Of a DNA stretch of 64,000 nt, positions 8,719-17,567 are shown piece after piece. The translations under genes were made by a program, and so were the position numbers. How positions within the stretch are numbered: the stretch's first letter is position 1; every line of letters starts with the position of its first letter. The DNA is from an uncultured Lachnospiraceae bacterium (GTDB taxonomy: Bacteria > Bacillota > Clostridia > Lachnospirales > Lachnospiraceae), in assembly GCA_947172645.1 (NCBI GenBank), contig CAMWBY010000011.1, positions 62,001 through 126,000 of the forward strand, read 5' to 3'. Below the pieces are notes generated by a model. It was not told where the DNA came from, did not search any database, and was given only the letters and a program-made list of their open reading frames with translations.

Positions 8719-9579
8719 TTAATCACCTGCCATGGCTTCCTGTATTTTTTTCCGCGCCTGGTCGATAAGCTCCTGCCCACATCCCGTGTACAGCCGGATG
8801 TCCGCATCCGGCACATTGGCTTTGAGCATATTTACAACAATATTTGTTGTACCCTGTTGTATTCCCTGTTGCAGTCCAATTTCTAAGATATTCATCTTCA
8901 CGCCTTCCCATTCTTCCGATTGTTTCACTTCCCCTACAATTCTGTCCAAATCCAGGATTCTTCCGTCCCTTACCGTAATGCCAGGGTTGTCCAGTGTGGT
9001 ATTTTTCATATATTGTAGTAGGCTTACTAATTCCGGACGGCCATTCCTGCTTTCCATATTCAGAAAGATTTTGCTCGTACCATCGTCTAACGGCAACTCA
9101 GGAATCTCCTCACATCTTTCACTGAAAGTATATCTGGCTAAATCTTTTCCAAAAATATCATCCTGCGTAATAAAAATAATCACTGTGGAAGGAAGATTCT
9201 TATATCGTGTTTCTTTGCCAGATTTTAAGATAGGAGTATCTAGCAGTCCCTGATAAAATCTGGACCGCTTGCGCACATCATCGCTGCCCGAACGATTCTG
9301 CATCTCCATGTCAAACTGTCTGTCCGCCCCGTCTGACGCCCAGGCGTCCAAGCGTATGGCGCGCTTACCGGACCTGTTCAGAACAACCTGTTCCGCCTTT
9401 ACTTCTTTCAATTTTAGCTCCGGCTCATCCAGTATAATGCTCAATACATCCTCATACGCTTCTTTTACTTTCATAACTGACAGAAACAGTGCAAAATCAC
9501 TCAAGTTAAGTTCATATTCTTCCGGAAGCACCGGTGCATATTTTGGCGCTTCTGATTTTTCTGCTGTTTTTTGCTGCAT
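8719..9579 (-). CDS. Rpn-family PD-(D/E)XK nuclease / putative transposase
   Basis: 286 residues from ATG 9579 with GAGGG 7 nt upstream; the longer reading to 9687 is not supported. Residues about 60-90 hold the family core: IRLDAW, then ADRQFDMEMQNR, matching the D...E-x-Q nuclease motif of Rpn recombination-promoting nucleases. LARYTFSERCEEIPEL further on is also typical. The C-terminus has the short GLQQGIQQG repeat common in this family. Such genes are spread widely and act in RecA-independent recombination in Escherichia coli; the role here is not known. It faces permease B convergently. Confidence 0.85.
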   Translation of the reverse strand: MQQKTAEKSEAPKYAPVLPEEYELNLSDFALFLSVMKVKEAYEDVLSIILDEPELKLKEVKAEQVVLNRSGKRAIRLDAWASDGADRQFDMEMQNRSGSDDVRKRSRFYQGLLDTPILKSGKETRYKNLPSTVIIFITQDDIFGKDLARYTFSERCEEIPELPLDDGTSKIFLNMESRNGRPELVSLLQYMKNTTLDNPGITVRDGRILDLDRIVGEVKQSEEWEGVKMNILEIGLQQGIQQGTTNIVVNMLKANVPDADIRLYTGCGQELIDQARKKIQEAMAGD

Positions 9580-9813
9580 AATAGTCCCTCTCTTTCTTCG
9601 CAAGGCAGAGAGTTTACTCTTACAGCAATCCTCCCTGCAGGTATTTAGTTGTATAAGCAAGGAGTTTCCGCAGAGATAGTTCTGCATGAATTCGGTTCAA
9701 CCGGAAATTAGATTCTCAGATTTGTTCTTTGCTTGAAAACATTTTATCACATTCTGTTTTCCATTACAACATGAACTTAATAATAATCATTAGCATCCCG
9801 CCATAAAAAACGC

Positions 9814-9842
9814 TTGCACACATTCCATGCCTATGCTATAAT
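9814..9842 (+). promoter_or_regulatory. Promoter of tRNA-Trp
   Basis: TTGCAC (9814-9819), 17-nt spacer, perfect TATAAT (9837-9842); the tRNA begins 36 nt downstream. This is a strong sigma-A promoter as expected for a stable RNA gene. Confidence 0.8.
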
Positions 9843-9877
9843 ATAAATCGGCGGTTCGAAGAGTAACCGTATTACAT

Positions 9878-9948
9878 AGGGGCATAGTTCAAAGGTAGAA
9901 CAGTGGTCTCCAAAACCATCGATGTGGGTTCGATTCCTACTGCCCCTG
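9878..9948 (+). tRNA. tRNA-Trp (anticodon CCA)
   Basis: 71 nt. Acceptor arms AGGGGCA and TGCCCCT pair fully, with G as discriminator. The D arm pairs GTTC with GAAC, the anticodon arm GTGGT with ACCAT around CTCCAAA (anticodon CCA), and the T arm GTGGG with CCTAC around TTCGATT. No CCA is encoded; it must be added by the nucleotidyltransferase. It has its own promoter and terminator and is a single-gene unit. Confidence 0.96.
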
Positions 9949-9974
9949 TTGAATCTGTAAACAGTGTAATTGAG

Positions 9975-9999
9975 AGTTGGTTGATAACCAACTTTTTTT
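9975..9999 (+). terminator. Rho-independent terminator of tRNA-Trp
   Basis: AGTTGGTT and AACCAACT form a perfect 8-bp stem with a GAT loop, followed by seven T residues in a row. Confidence 0.88.
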
Positions 10000-10047
10000 A
10001 TAGTATAAGATTCAGGTGTCACCTAATCAGTATAAGGAAAGAAACCC

Positions 10048-10569
10048 ATGAGAAAATTATCCGTTTTTCTGGCTGCCCTGGGACTCGCAGCTGGACTTAT
10101 GGCAGGCTGCGGCAGGGATGTACCGCTTCTGACTGCCCTCGATTACGAACTGAACCCGGAGACAAAAACCACAAGCCGGGGAATTACCGTGGGCGACACG
10201 GCAGAGAAATTTTTAGGCGCCTACGACGAATATAAAATCTTTACTTCTGTGGAGGAGAACGATTACCAGGCGCTCGATGCAGATGAAATTCCGTTTGACT
10301 CAGCCATCACCACGCTGCTTCCCACCTTTTTTATAGACGGGCTTCCCATAGACCCGGATACATTCTGCAAAGAAAATGAGATTGCAAAACCTGACCTTCT
10401 CGCATATTTAAGCTCCGAAGATTATTTGCAATCCCACAATGTAGTCTATTACTATCTTGTTTTCACATGGGAGAACGGCTCCATCACGGATATTATGTCC
10501 GAATACATGGACTACAATGAAGACGCTTCCTATTACCATGAGTTCAACGCTATTTATCCCGCAAACTGA
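10048..10569 (+). CDS. Putative lipoprotein
   Basis: 173 residues. Signal peptide with lipobox LMAGC places the lipidated Cys at residue 21, so it is anchored outside the membrane. The mature part is acidic with no domain I recognise. AAGGAAAG precedes the ATG. The gene lies alone on the plus strand after the tRNA and its 3' end overlaps the convergent ABC transporter gene by 16 bp. Confidence 0.8.
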   Translation: MRKLSVFLAALGLAAGLMAGCGRDVPLLTALDYELNPETKTTSRGITVGDTAEKFLGAYDEYKIFTSVEENDYQALDADEIPFDSAITTLLPTFFIDGLPIDPDTFCKENEIAKPDLLAYLSSEDYLQSHNVVYYYLVFTWENGSITDIMSEYMDYNEDASYYHEFNAIYPAN

Positions 10570-12293
10570 CTGTTGTACAAGTTTGCGTAGAATCCTTTCT
10601 GTGCCAGAAGCGTCTCATGGTTTCCCTGCTCGATAATATTCCCGTCTTTCATGACAAGAATCACGTCCGCTTCCCGTATCGTAGACAGCCTGTGCGCCAC
10701 GATGAAACTGGTTCTGCCTTGCATCATCGTAGCGAAGGCTTTCTGTATCCGAATCTCTGTCCTCGTATCGATAGAAGATGTGGCCTCATCCAGAATCAGC
10801 ATGGGCGGCAGACACAGCATGACCCTCGTGATACATAAGAGCTGTTTCTGCCCTTGGGAAAGGTTCCCGCCGTCTTCACCAATCACGGTATCATACCCCT
10901 TTGGCAGCCGCTTAATGAAGCTGTGGGCATGGGATGCTTTCGCCGCCGTCACTATCTCTTCCTCGGTTGCATCCGGTTTTCCCATAATAATATTATCCCT
11001 GACCGTTCCTGCCTTCAGCCAAGTCTCCTGCAATACCATGCCGTAGTTGGCGCGCAGGCTTTTTCTCGTCACATCCCGGATGTCTTCTCCGTCCACACAG
11101 ATTTTGCCCGCGCACACATCGTAAAACCGCATCAGCAAATTAATAACCGTAGTCTTGCCACAGCCGGTAGGTCCTACAATTGCCACGCGCTGCCCTGCTT
11201 TGACTGCCAGATTGAAATCCGTAATCAGTTCCTTGTCCGGCACATAAGAAAAATCCACATGTTCCAGAGCCACCCTGCCCTCCACATCCTTAAGCGCCGC
11301 CGCATTTTCCTTGTCAGGTATTTGAGGCTCCTCCTCAATCAGCGCAAAGATTCTCGCCGCACAGGCGATAGCATTCTGCAGCTCCGTCACCACCCCCGAT
11401 ATCTCGTTGAAGGGTTTCGTATACTGGTTGGCATAGGTCAAAAAGCATGATAACTGTCCCACGCTGATGCCGCCATGTATAGCGAACACCGCGCCTGTCA
11501 CCGCCACACCCGCATAGACCAGATTGTTGACGAATCTGGTGGAGGGATTGGTGATGGATGAATAGAAAATCGCCTTCAAAGAGCACTTTCCTAATCTGTC
11601 ATTGATTTCATCAAATTCCTCTAGCACTTCGTCTTCATGGGAAAACGCCTGCACTACCTTCTGGTTGCCTATCATCTCCTCAATCAGCGCTGTCTGCTCA
11701 CCCCTTGTCTCTGACTGCACCCTAAACATTGTGTAAGTTTTCTTCGCAATAAACGCCGCCACAAGGAACGACAGAGGCGTAATTAACACCACCACGCCCG
11801 TAATTCCCACATTGACGCTGAGCATAAAACCGAGCGTGCCCAGAATAGTAATCAGTCCCGTGAAAAATTGTGTGAAACCCATCAGCAGGCCGTCGGCAAA
11901 CTGGTCTACATCCGCAATGACACGGCTGACTACCTCCCCGTAGGAATGTCCGTCGATATACTTTAAGGGTAAAATTTCTATTTTGCGAAAGGCTTCGTTC
12001 CTGATATCCTGTACGATACGGTAAGTCATCTTATTATTGCAGACGTTCATAATCCACTGCGCCGCCGCCGTAGCGCCGATGACTGCCGCCATTGTCTTAA
12101 GGATTGCAAACACGCCTGCAAAGTCTACCCTGCCTTTATCGATAATTAAATCTATCACCCGCCCCGTTAAAATCGGCAGGTACAACGTCAACGTTACCGT
12201 AAGCGCCGCCATCACAACGGACAGCGCAAGATAAAGCCAATACTTCCTGATATAGTGCAAAACTTTGATGATTGTTGTTCTCTGCCCTGTCAT
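10554..12293 (-). CDS. ABC exporter, canonical half (subunit B)
   Basis: 579 residues: six-helix exporter transmembrane domain (about 15-305) then an ATPase domain with GPTGCGKT Walker A, LSQGQKQL signature and MLILDEATSSID Walker B with the catalytic Glu present. The start ATG at 12293 overlaps the stop of the upstream partner (ATGA), so translation is coupled; the longer reading to 12353 is not supported. Forms a heterodimer of the BmrCD/LmrCD/TmrAB type with the next gene. Substrate unknown, probably a drug or lipid. Confidence 0.93.
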   Translation of the reverse strand: MTGQRTTIIKVLHYIRKYWLYLALSVVMAALTVTLTLYLPILTGRVIDLIIDKGRVDFAGVFAILKTMAAVIGATAAAQWIMNVCNNKMTYRIVQDIRNEAFRKIEILPLKYIDGHSYGEVVSRVIADVDQFADGLLMGFTQFFTGLITILGTLGFMLSVNVGITGVVVLITPLSFLVAAFIAKKTYTMFRVQSETRGEQTALIEEMIGNQKVVQAFSHEDEVLEEFDEINDRLGKCSLKAIFYSSITNPSTRFVNNLVYAGVAVTGAVFAIHGGISVGQLSCFLTYANQYTKPFNEISGVVTELQNAIACAARIFALIEEEPQIPDKENAAALKDVEGRVALEHVDFSYVPDKELITDFNLAVKAGQRVAIVGPTGCGKTTVINLLMRFYDVCAGKICVDGEDIRDVTRKSLRANYGMVLQETWLKAGTVRDNIIMGKPDATEEEIVTAAKASHAHSFIKRLPKGYDTVIGEDGGNLSQGQKQLLCITRVMLCLPPMLILDEATSSIDTRTEIRIQKAFATMMQGRTSFIVAHRLSTIREADVILVMKDGNIIEQGNHETLLAQKGFYANLYNSQFAG

Positions 12294-14035
12294 GCCTGCG
12301 CCTCCTTCTCCTTCGGATACTGGGAATAATAGATTTCCTGATAGACACTGCACCGTTCAAGCAGTTCTTCGTGGGTGCCGATGTCCGCCATCTCCCCGTC
12401 ATCCAACACAATAATCTGGTCCGCATACCGGATAGAAGAAGCTCTCTGGGATACGATAAACACCGTCGTATCACCTTCCATCCTGCCAATCGCCTGCCTG
12501 AGCGCCGCATCCGTGGCATAGTCAAGGGCCGAGGCGCTGTCGTCCAGAATCAGTATCTCCGGCTGCCCCACAAGAGCCCTGGCTATCGTCAGGCGCTGTC
12601 TCTGCCCGCCGGATAGATTCCTGCCCGCTTGGGCTATATAAAATTCCAACTTTCCGTCCTTCTGCCCCACAAATTCCTTCGCCTGTGCCGTCTCCACAGC
12701 CTGCCACAGCTCCTCTTCCGTAGCGTCTTCTTTACCCCAGAGCAGGTTTTCCTTGATGGTTCCCTGGAAAAGTACCGCTTTCTGGGGCACCATCCCAATC
12801 TTGTGCCGCAACTCTTCCATAGAATATTCCCGCACATCTCTTCCGTCTACCTTAACGAAACCGCGGGTGGCATCATAAAACCGTGGAATCATATGTACGA
12901 GTGAAGATTTACCCGAACCCGTACCGCCGATGATGCCCACTGTCTCTCCCTTTTTTACACGAAAATCAATATCCGAGAGAGATTCCGCCCCTGCGCCCGC
13001 ATAGGCCAAATGCACATGTTCAAACTCCACGGCGTACGCTTCTGCCGAAACTTCCGCCGTATCGCCGGACACTCTCTTTTCCCACTCCATACCGGATTGA
13101 ATCTCGAACACATTCTGGATACGGTTGGCACACGCAAGCGCCTTGGTAATGGTGATAATCAGATTCGCCAGTTTTACAAGCTCCACCAGAATCTGGGACA
13201 TATAGTTGACGAGCGCCACAACCTCGCCCTGTGTAATCGTCCCCTCATTCACGCGCACCGCACCGGTATAGAGCAGCAGAATAGTTGCGGCATTGATAAT
13301 AATATATGTGACCGGATTAGTCAATGCCGACAGCTTCCCCACAAATAACTGCATATGCGCAAGAGCGTTGTTCTTTTCCTCAAAAGAATCTATCTCTTCC
13401 TGCTCTTTGTTAAAAGCCCGGATAACCCGAACGCCTGTCAGGTTCTCCCTCGTAGCGCCAAGCACGCTGTCAAGTCCCGCCTGCACTTTCTTGTACAGGG
13501 GCATCGTCAGCATCATAATGCCAAACACCACTGCCGACAGGAGCGGAATTGTCACAACAAAGATAAACGCCGCTTTCACATCGATGGTGAATGCCATAAT
13601 CATGGCTCCAAAGACAATAAAAGGGGACCGCAAGAACAGACGCAGTACCATATTCACACCGTTCTGCGCCTGGTTCACATCGGACGTCATGCGGGTAATC
13701 ATGGTGGAAGTGCCCAGGGTATCAATCTCCGTAAAAGAAAGACTCTGTATATGTGCAAAGAGGGCATGTTTCAACTTGGTGGAAAATCCCACCGCCGCCT
13801 TGGCCGCATAATACTGCGCCGTGATAGAACACACTAGCCCGATTACCCCAAGCGCCACAAGCAGTCCGCCCATACGCCATACATAGGCAGCGTTGCCTCC
13901 GCCAATCCCGCGGTCGATAATCGCCGCCATGACAAGGGGTACAAAAAGCTCGAATGTGGCCTCCAACATCTTAAAAAGCGGGGCAAGCACCGTTTCCTTC
14001 TTGTAATCTCTCAGATAAACCAATAACTTCTTCAT
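12290..14035 (-). CDS. ABC exporter, degenerate-site half (subunit A)
   Basis: 581 residues with exporter transmembrane domain (about 15-300) and ATPase domain. Walker A GGTGSGKS and signature LSGGQRQR are intact, but Walker B reads LILDDSASALD, with Asp in place of the catalytic Glu. This is the usual mark of the non-catalytic site in heterodimeric exporters, and the partner subunit (10554-12293) supplies the Glu. AAAGG lies 12 nt before the ATG, a little far. First gene of the pair. Confidence 0.93.
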   Translation of the reverse strand: MKKLLVYLRDYKKETVLAPLFKMLEATFELFVPLVMAAIIDRGIGGGNAAYVWRMGGLLVALGVIGLVCSITAQYYAAKAAVGFSTKLKHALFAHIQSLSFTEIDTLGTSTMITRMTSDVNQAQNGVNMVLRLFLRSPFIVFGAMIMAFTIDVKAAFIFVVTIPLLSAVVFGIMMLTMPLYKKVQAGLDSVLGATRENLTGVRVIRAFNKEQEEIDSFEEKNNALAHMQLFVGKLSALTNPVTYIIINAATILLLYTGAVRVNEGTITQGEVVALVNYMSQILVELVKLANLIITITKALACANRIQNVFEIQSGMEWEKRVSGDTAEVSAEAYAVEFEHVHLAYAGAGAESLSDIDFRVKKGETVGIIGGTGSGKSSLVHMIPRFYDATRGFVKVDGRDVREYSMEELRHKIGMVPQKAVLFQGTIKENLLWGKEDATEEELWQAVETAQAKEFVGQKDGKLEFYIAQAGRNLSGGQRQRLTIARALVGQPEILILDDSASALDYATDAALRQAIGRMEGDTTVFIVSQRASSIRYADQIIVLDDGEMADIGTHEELLERCSVYQEIYYSQYPKEKEAQA

Positions 14036-14057
14036 CGTGTCATATAACCTTTCTAAA

Positions 14058-14120
14058 AAGTAAATTTGCTTCGCAAATTAACTTTGCGAGTTCCGCTTCG
14101 CGGACTCGAATAAGCGGAAC
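14058..14120. repeat. Intergenic palindrome cluster with TTGCTTCGCAA core
   Basis: Two adjacent hairpins. The first has arms 14058-14069 and 14073-14084 (11 of 12 pair) around TTC. The second has perfect 9-bp arms GTTCCGCTT (14090-14098) and AAGCGGAAC (14112-14120), or alternatively a shorter stem GAGT..CCGC with GCGGACTC. There is no T-run, so it is not a plain terminator. The core recurs near 31386 and, with one change, near 51673. Confidence 0.6.
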
Positions 14121-14136
14121 ACTTTCCTATAAATCC

Positions 14137-14175
14137 CTATAAAGATAAAGGCAGCCGGGTCGCCTCCCAACTGCC
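14137..14175 (-). terminator. Terminator after the LCP-protein gene
   Basis: On the minus strand GGCAGTTGGG and CCCGGCTGCC form a 10-bp stem (two G-T pairs) with a 6-nt loop (14150-14175), followed by TTTATCTTTAT. It separates the LCP gene from the ABC exporter pair. Confidence 0.75.
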
Positions 14176-14230
14176 ATCTTAAGTCCCGTCTATTATTCAG
14201 CGTCGCGCCGGATGCGTCCGGGCGGTCTTC

Positions 14231-15448
14231 CTATTGATACCCTCCTGTCAGTTCCTCAATCTCGGTACTGATGCCCAAAACCTGTTTGGATGGCTTATAC
14301 GCAATCTCCGGATACAACATCTTGTGCAGTTCTATCACATTCTCTTCCAGACTCTCGGGAATAACACAGCTTCCTTTGCTGCCCACATTGGCTCCCCGTC
14401 GGTTGTCCATAAATGGGAAGCCGTCGCTGGTCACCACGTCATAGGCCGCCACACCGCCCAACACGCTCAAGATTTCATTCACGCTCAGAGACGTCTCGAC
14501 CTGTGGCAGAATGGCTGTAACCATATCCGACAAGGAGGTGACTGAAGCCTTCTTCGCCTTCTCCATCATGGCAGTCAGCACATCCCTCTGTCTCTCGGCA
14601 CGCCTGAAATCGTCTCCCTTGGTATAACGAATCCTGCAGTACGCCGTGGCCTGCATCCCATTGAGAAGCTGCTTCCCGCTATGCTCCACAGGAATATAAT
14701 CCACCCCTAATTCCTCTGCCATGCAAAGCTGATAATTGTTCAGGTGCGTAATCTCCGCCTCCGTCACATCCATCTCCACGCCTCCCAAGGCGTCTACGGA
14801 GTCTATCAGTCCGCCGAATCCGACCGTCACATAATCCGTGATATCCAGGTCAAGATTTGTATTGAGCATACTGATGGCCTGTTCCGGCCCGCCCTGCGCA
14901 TAGGCGGCATTACATTTATTGTAAGTGTCATTTCCGAGATTCAGGAACGTATCACGGAATACCGAAATAAGTTTGATTTCTTTCGTATCCTGATTAATGC
15001 TCGCTATAATAATCGTATCGCTTCTAGTGCCTCTGCCAAGCTCGCCGTCCCTGGCGTCCACACCAAAAAGGGCAATGTTACGGTAACCCATCACGACATC
15101 ACTTTCTTCATCCTGCAGAATCTCCACAATCTCCTCGTTAATCGTAATCTTCTCTTCATCAATCTCTTTGCGGTCCACTTCCTTGGTCGCCGTAACCACG
15201 ATGTACATCATTCCGATTGCAAGAGCCAACACGCAAATTTCGATAATTAGCAACGGAACGCTCTTAATCCACTTATTCCGGCCCTTCTGCCCGCCAGGGC
15301 TGTCTGGTCCGTCTGTACTTCCTGCCTGTATATCCGTATTCTCCGGATGAATGCTTTTGCTTCCCTCATCTGCCGCCTGGGCCTGATTATTATCTGCCGG
15401 ACTCCCATCCGGTAACATCTCCTGGGAATCCTGTGTCTGCTTGTCCAT
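14231..15448 (-). CDS. LytR-CpsA-Psr (LCP) family protein
   Basis: 405 residues from ATG 15448 (AAGGAG 6 nt upstream). Layout: a hydrophilic Gln/Asp/Ser-rich cytoplasmic tail of about 60 residues, one membrane helix (VPLLIIEICVLALAIGMMYI), then an extracellular LCP domain. Motifs typical of the family: RNIALFGVDARD, GRGTRSDTIIIASIN, RDTFLN, and YCRIRYTKGDDFRRAERQR near the phosphate-binding Arg cluster. LCP enzymes attach anionic polymers to peptidoglycan using polyprenyl-pyrophosphate intermediates. Single-gene unit with its own terminator. Confidence 0.93.
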   Translation of the reverse strand: MDKQTQDSQEMLPDGSPADNNQAQAADEGSKSIHPENTDIQAGSTDGPDSPGGQKGRNKWIKSVPLLIIEICVLALAIGMMYIVVTATKEVDRKEIDEEKITINEEIVEILQDEESDVVMGYRNIALFGVDARDGELGRGTRSDTIIIASINQDTKEIKLISVFRDTFLNLGNDTYNKCNAAYAQGGPEQAISMLNTNLDLDITDYVTVGFGGLIDSVDALGGVEMDVTEAEITHLNNYQLCMAEELGVDYIPVEHSGKQLLNGMQATAYCRIRYTKGDDFRRAERQRDVLTAMMEKAKKASVTSLSDMVTAILPQVETSLSVNEILSVLGGVAAYDVVTSDGFPFMDNRRGANVGSKGSCVIPESLEENVIELHKMLYPEIAYKPSKQVLGISTEIEELTGGYQ

Positions 15449-15652
15449 AAGTGACTCCTTTATCCGGGTTCGAGATAACACCCCTTACTACTATTATCCC
15501 ATAAGAACCCCGTATTATTTATCACATAATGATAGCGCCCTAATATATAATCTCAGATTTTTACGCCCCTCACATACCGCTGCCTGCGCCTGCGGTATCC
15601 TGTAAAGTCTTACATTTTTCCAATATACCACAAAAATCATGTTTTGAATATA

Positions 15653-15687
15653 TAAAAAGAACAAAATATTAATTTTTTTTAATATTT
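15653..15687 (-). terminator. Terminator after radA
   Basis: AAATATTAA (15664-15672) and TTAATATTT (15679-15687) form a perfect AT stem with a 6-nt loop; on the minus strand it is followed by TGTTCTTTTTATA. Located just after the radA stop. Confidence 0.65.
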
Positions 15688-15706
15688 GTTACAGATTCGT
15701 CATATT

Positions 15707-17077
15707 TTAAATCAAATCAATTGCATCCTGCACCGTCCTGACGCCAATCACTTTCACGCCACTGGCAGACCTTATCGTACTTCTGCCTGCCTCCGGTACA
15801 ATGCATGTCGTAAAACCAAGTTTTGCCGCCTCCGATATTCTCTGCTCCGCCATGGAGACGCCCCGCACTTCCCCGCTTAAGCCAATCTCCCCGAAAGCAA
15901 TCATCTTGTCGTCAATTACCCGGTTTTTAAAACTGGACACAATCGCCATGGCAATCCCCAAATCAATGGCCGGCTCCACGATGCGCATTCCTCCCGCCAG
16001 ATTCACATAGGCGTCGCAATCAGACATCTGCACCCCCAGCCTTTTCTCTAACACAGCCATCAGAAGATTTACCCTGTTAAAATCCGTGCCGATAGCCTGT
16101 CTCCTGGGAATGCCGAAACTACTATGGCAAACCAACGCCTGAATCTCTAACAAAATCGGACGGGTACCCTCCATAGAACAGGATACAATAGAACCGCTTG
16201 CCCCCTCAGGCTTGCCACTGAGCATAAACTCAGAAGGGTTTTTCACTTCCACCAATCCTTCTTCCTTCATCTCAAAGACGCCAATCTCATTGGTTGAGCC
16301 GAACCGGTTCTTCACACCCCGCAAAATACGGTAAGAGGCATGCCTGTCCCCCTCGAAATACAGCACCGTATCGACCATATGCTCAAGCACCCGCGGCCCC
16401 GCCACGGTGCCCTCCTTGGTCACATGCCCCACGATAAAAATGGAGACGTTCAACCCCTTTGCAAGCTGCAGCAGGACATTTGTTGATTCGCGCACCTGGG
16501 AGACGCTTCCCGGCGCGGAGGAAATCTCCTCATGGTACATTGTCTGGATAGAATCGATAATCGTGATATGAGGACGCACGCTGCGGATTGTCTGCTCCAC
16601 AGTCCCCAGATTTGTCTCGCATAAAAGCAGCAAATTATCCGAGAACTCTCCCAGGCGGTTCGCCCGAATCTTAATCTGGCGCAAAGATTCCTCCCCCGAA
16701 ATATAGAGCACCTTACGTCCGTCCGCCGCCATATGCCTGCACACCTGCAAAAGCAGGGTGGACTTGCCTATTCCCGGGTCGCCGCCCACCAACGTCAAGG
16801 AGCCGGGCACAATACCGCCGCCCAGCACTCTGTCAAGCTCCTCCATATGGGTCCGCATACGTTCCTCTTCCTGTATGCTTACTTCCGATAGGCTGGAAGG
16901 CTTGGCGGCTGTAGCCCCTTTTGCGCCTGTTCCCCTCAGGGTTCCCGTTCCGGTCGCCGCCTTCTCCTCCACCATGCTGTTCCATTCTTTACATCCGGGA
17001 CACTGCCCCATCCATTTCGCCGACTCGTATCCGCAATTCTGGCAATAGAACACCGTCCCCGTCTTACTTTTAGCCAT
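15707..17077 (-). CDS. radA: DNA repair protein RadA (Sms)
   Basis: 456 residues, normal for RadA. N-terminal zinc finger CQNCG...CPGC, RecA-like core with Walker A GGDPGIGKST, the RadA-specific KNRFG motif, and a C-terminal Lon-like domain (DCDAYVNLAGGMRI, AIAMAIVSS, GEIGLSGEVRGV). RadA promotes branch migration in recombination and repair. The start at 17077 (MAKSKTGTVFYC) overlaps the end of the upstream gene by 8 nt, so they are co-transcribed; the ORF upstream of that ATG is not RadA-like. Confidence 0.96.
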   Translation of the reverse strand: MAKSKTGTVFYCQNCGYESAKWMGQCPGCKEWNSMVEEKAATGTGTLRGTGAKGATAAKPSSLSEVSIQEEERMRTHMEELDRVLGGGIVPGSLTLVGGDPGIGKSTLLLQVCRHMAADGRKVLYISGEESLRQIKIRANRLGEFSDNLLLLCETNLGTVEQTIRSVRPHITIIDSIQTMYHEEISSAPGSVSQVRESTNVLLQLAKGLNVSIFIVGHVTKEGTVAGPRVLEHMVDTVLYFEGDRHASYRILRGVKNRFGSTNEIGVFEMKEEGLVEVKNPSEFMLSGKPEGASGSIVSCSMEGTRPILLEIQALVCHSSFGIPRRQAIGTDFNRVNLLMAVLEKRLGVQMSDCDAYVNLAGGMRIVEPAIDLGIAMAIVSSFKNRVIDDKMIAFGEIGLSGEVRGVSMAEQRISEAAKLGFTTCIVPEAGRSTIRSASGVKVIGVRTVQDAIDLI

Positions 17078-17486
17078 TCTTCGCAATCTTAACCGCAATC
17101 TCGCCGGCATTCGCAAGTTCCACGCTGACACTCAGCTTGCCGCCCAGATTCGTCTTCATCTTACCGATACTCACATCGCCCACCGTAACACTGTACTCGG
17201 CATCCTCTTCGAGACCAACCGTAATCTGCGCGTCCTCATCCGCCTCCACAGTGAATGTGACGCCGTCCTCCGTTTCCTGGAAACCGGTAACGCTTGTGCC
17301 AGGCTGCGATTCATAGGCAAACATACCATTTTTCTCCAGTTTTGTCAGCTCCTTATAAGTCTTTACCTTATACAGGTCGCCGCCATGCTCATAATTCTCC
17401 ACCTTAGCCTTGGCGTCCAGTTTGTAGTTGCCGAAGCTGAGCGCTCCGTTCTCCTCTGTCCTAAGTAATTCTTCTACTACAGCCAT
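17070..17486 (-). CDS. Conserved hypothetical protein between clpC and radA
   Basis: 138 residues from ATG 17486, with GGAGGAG 7 nt upstream. No signal peptide or membrane helix. The N-terminal part (ENGALSFGNYKLDAKAKVEN) and the acidic, valine-rich beta-strand pattern after residue 65 suggest a small beta domain. I do not recognise a function. It overlaps radA by 8 nt and follows clpC in the same direction, a linkage that hints at a stress-response operon. Confidence 0.8.
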   Translation of the reverse strand: MAVVEELLRTEENGALSFGNYKLDAKAKVENYEHGGDLYKVKTYKELTKLEKNGMFAYESQPGTSVTGFQETEDGVTFTVEADEDAQITVGLEEDAEYSVTVGDVSIGKMKTNLGGKLSVSVELANAGEIAVKIAKNG

Positions 17487-17567
17487 CCTGTTTCTCCTCC
17501 TAAGTCTATATTCATGCCCAGACGGACACTCTGCGCCTTCACTATCCAAATAACGCCAAGTCTTTTC

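Noticed and set aside
9878-9948. tRNA-Trp as an attachment site of an integrated element
   Set aside because: No integrase gene and no repeated tRNA 3' end were seen within the window.
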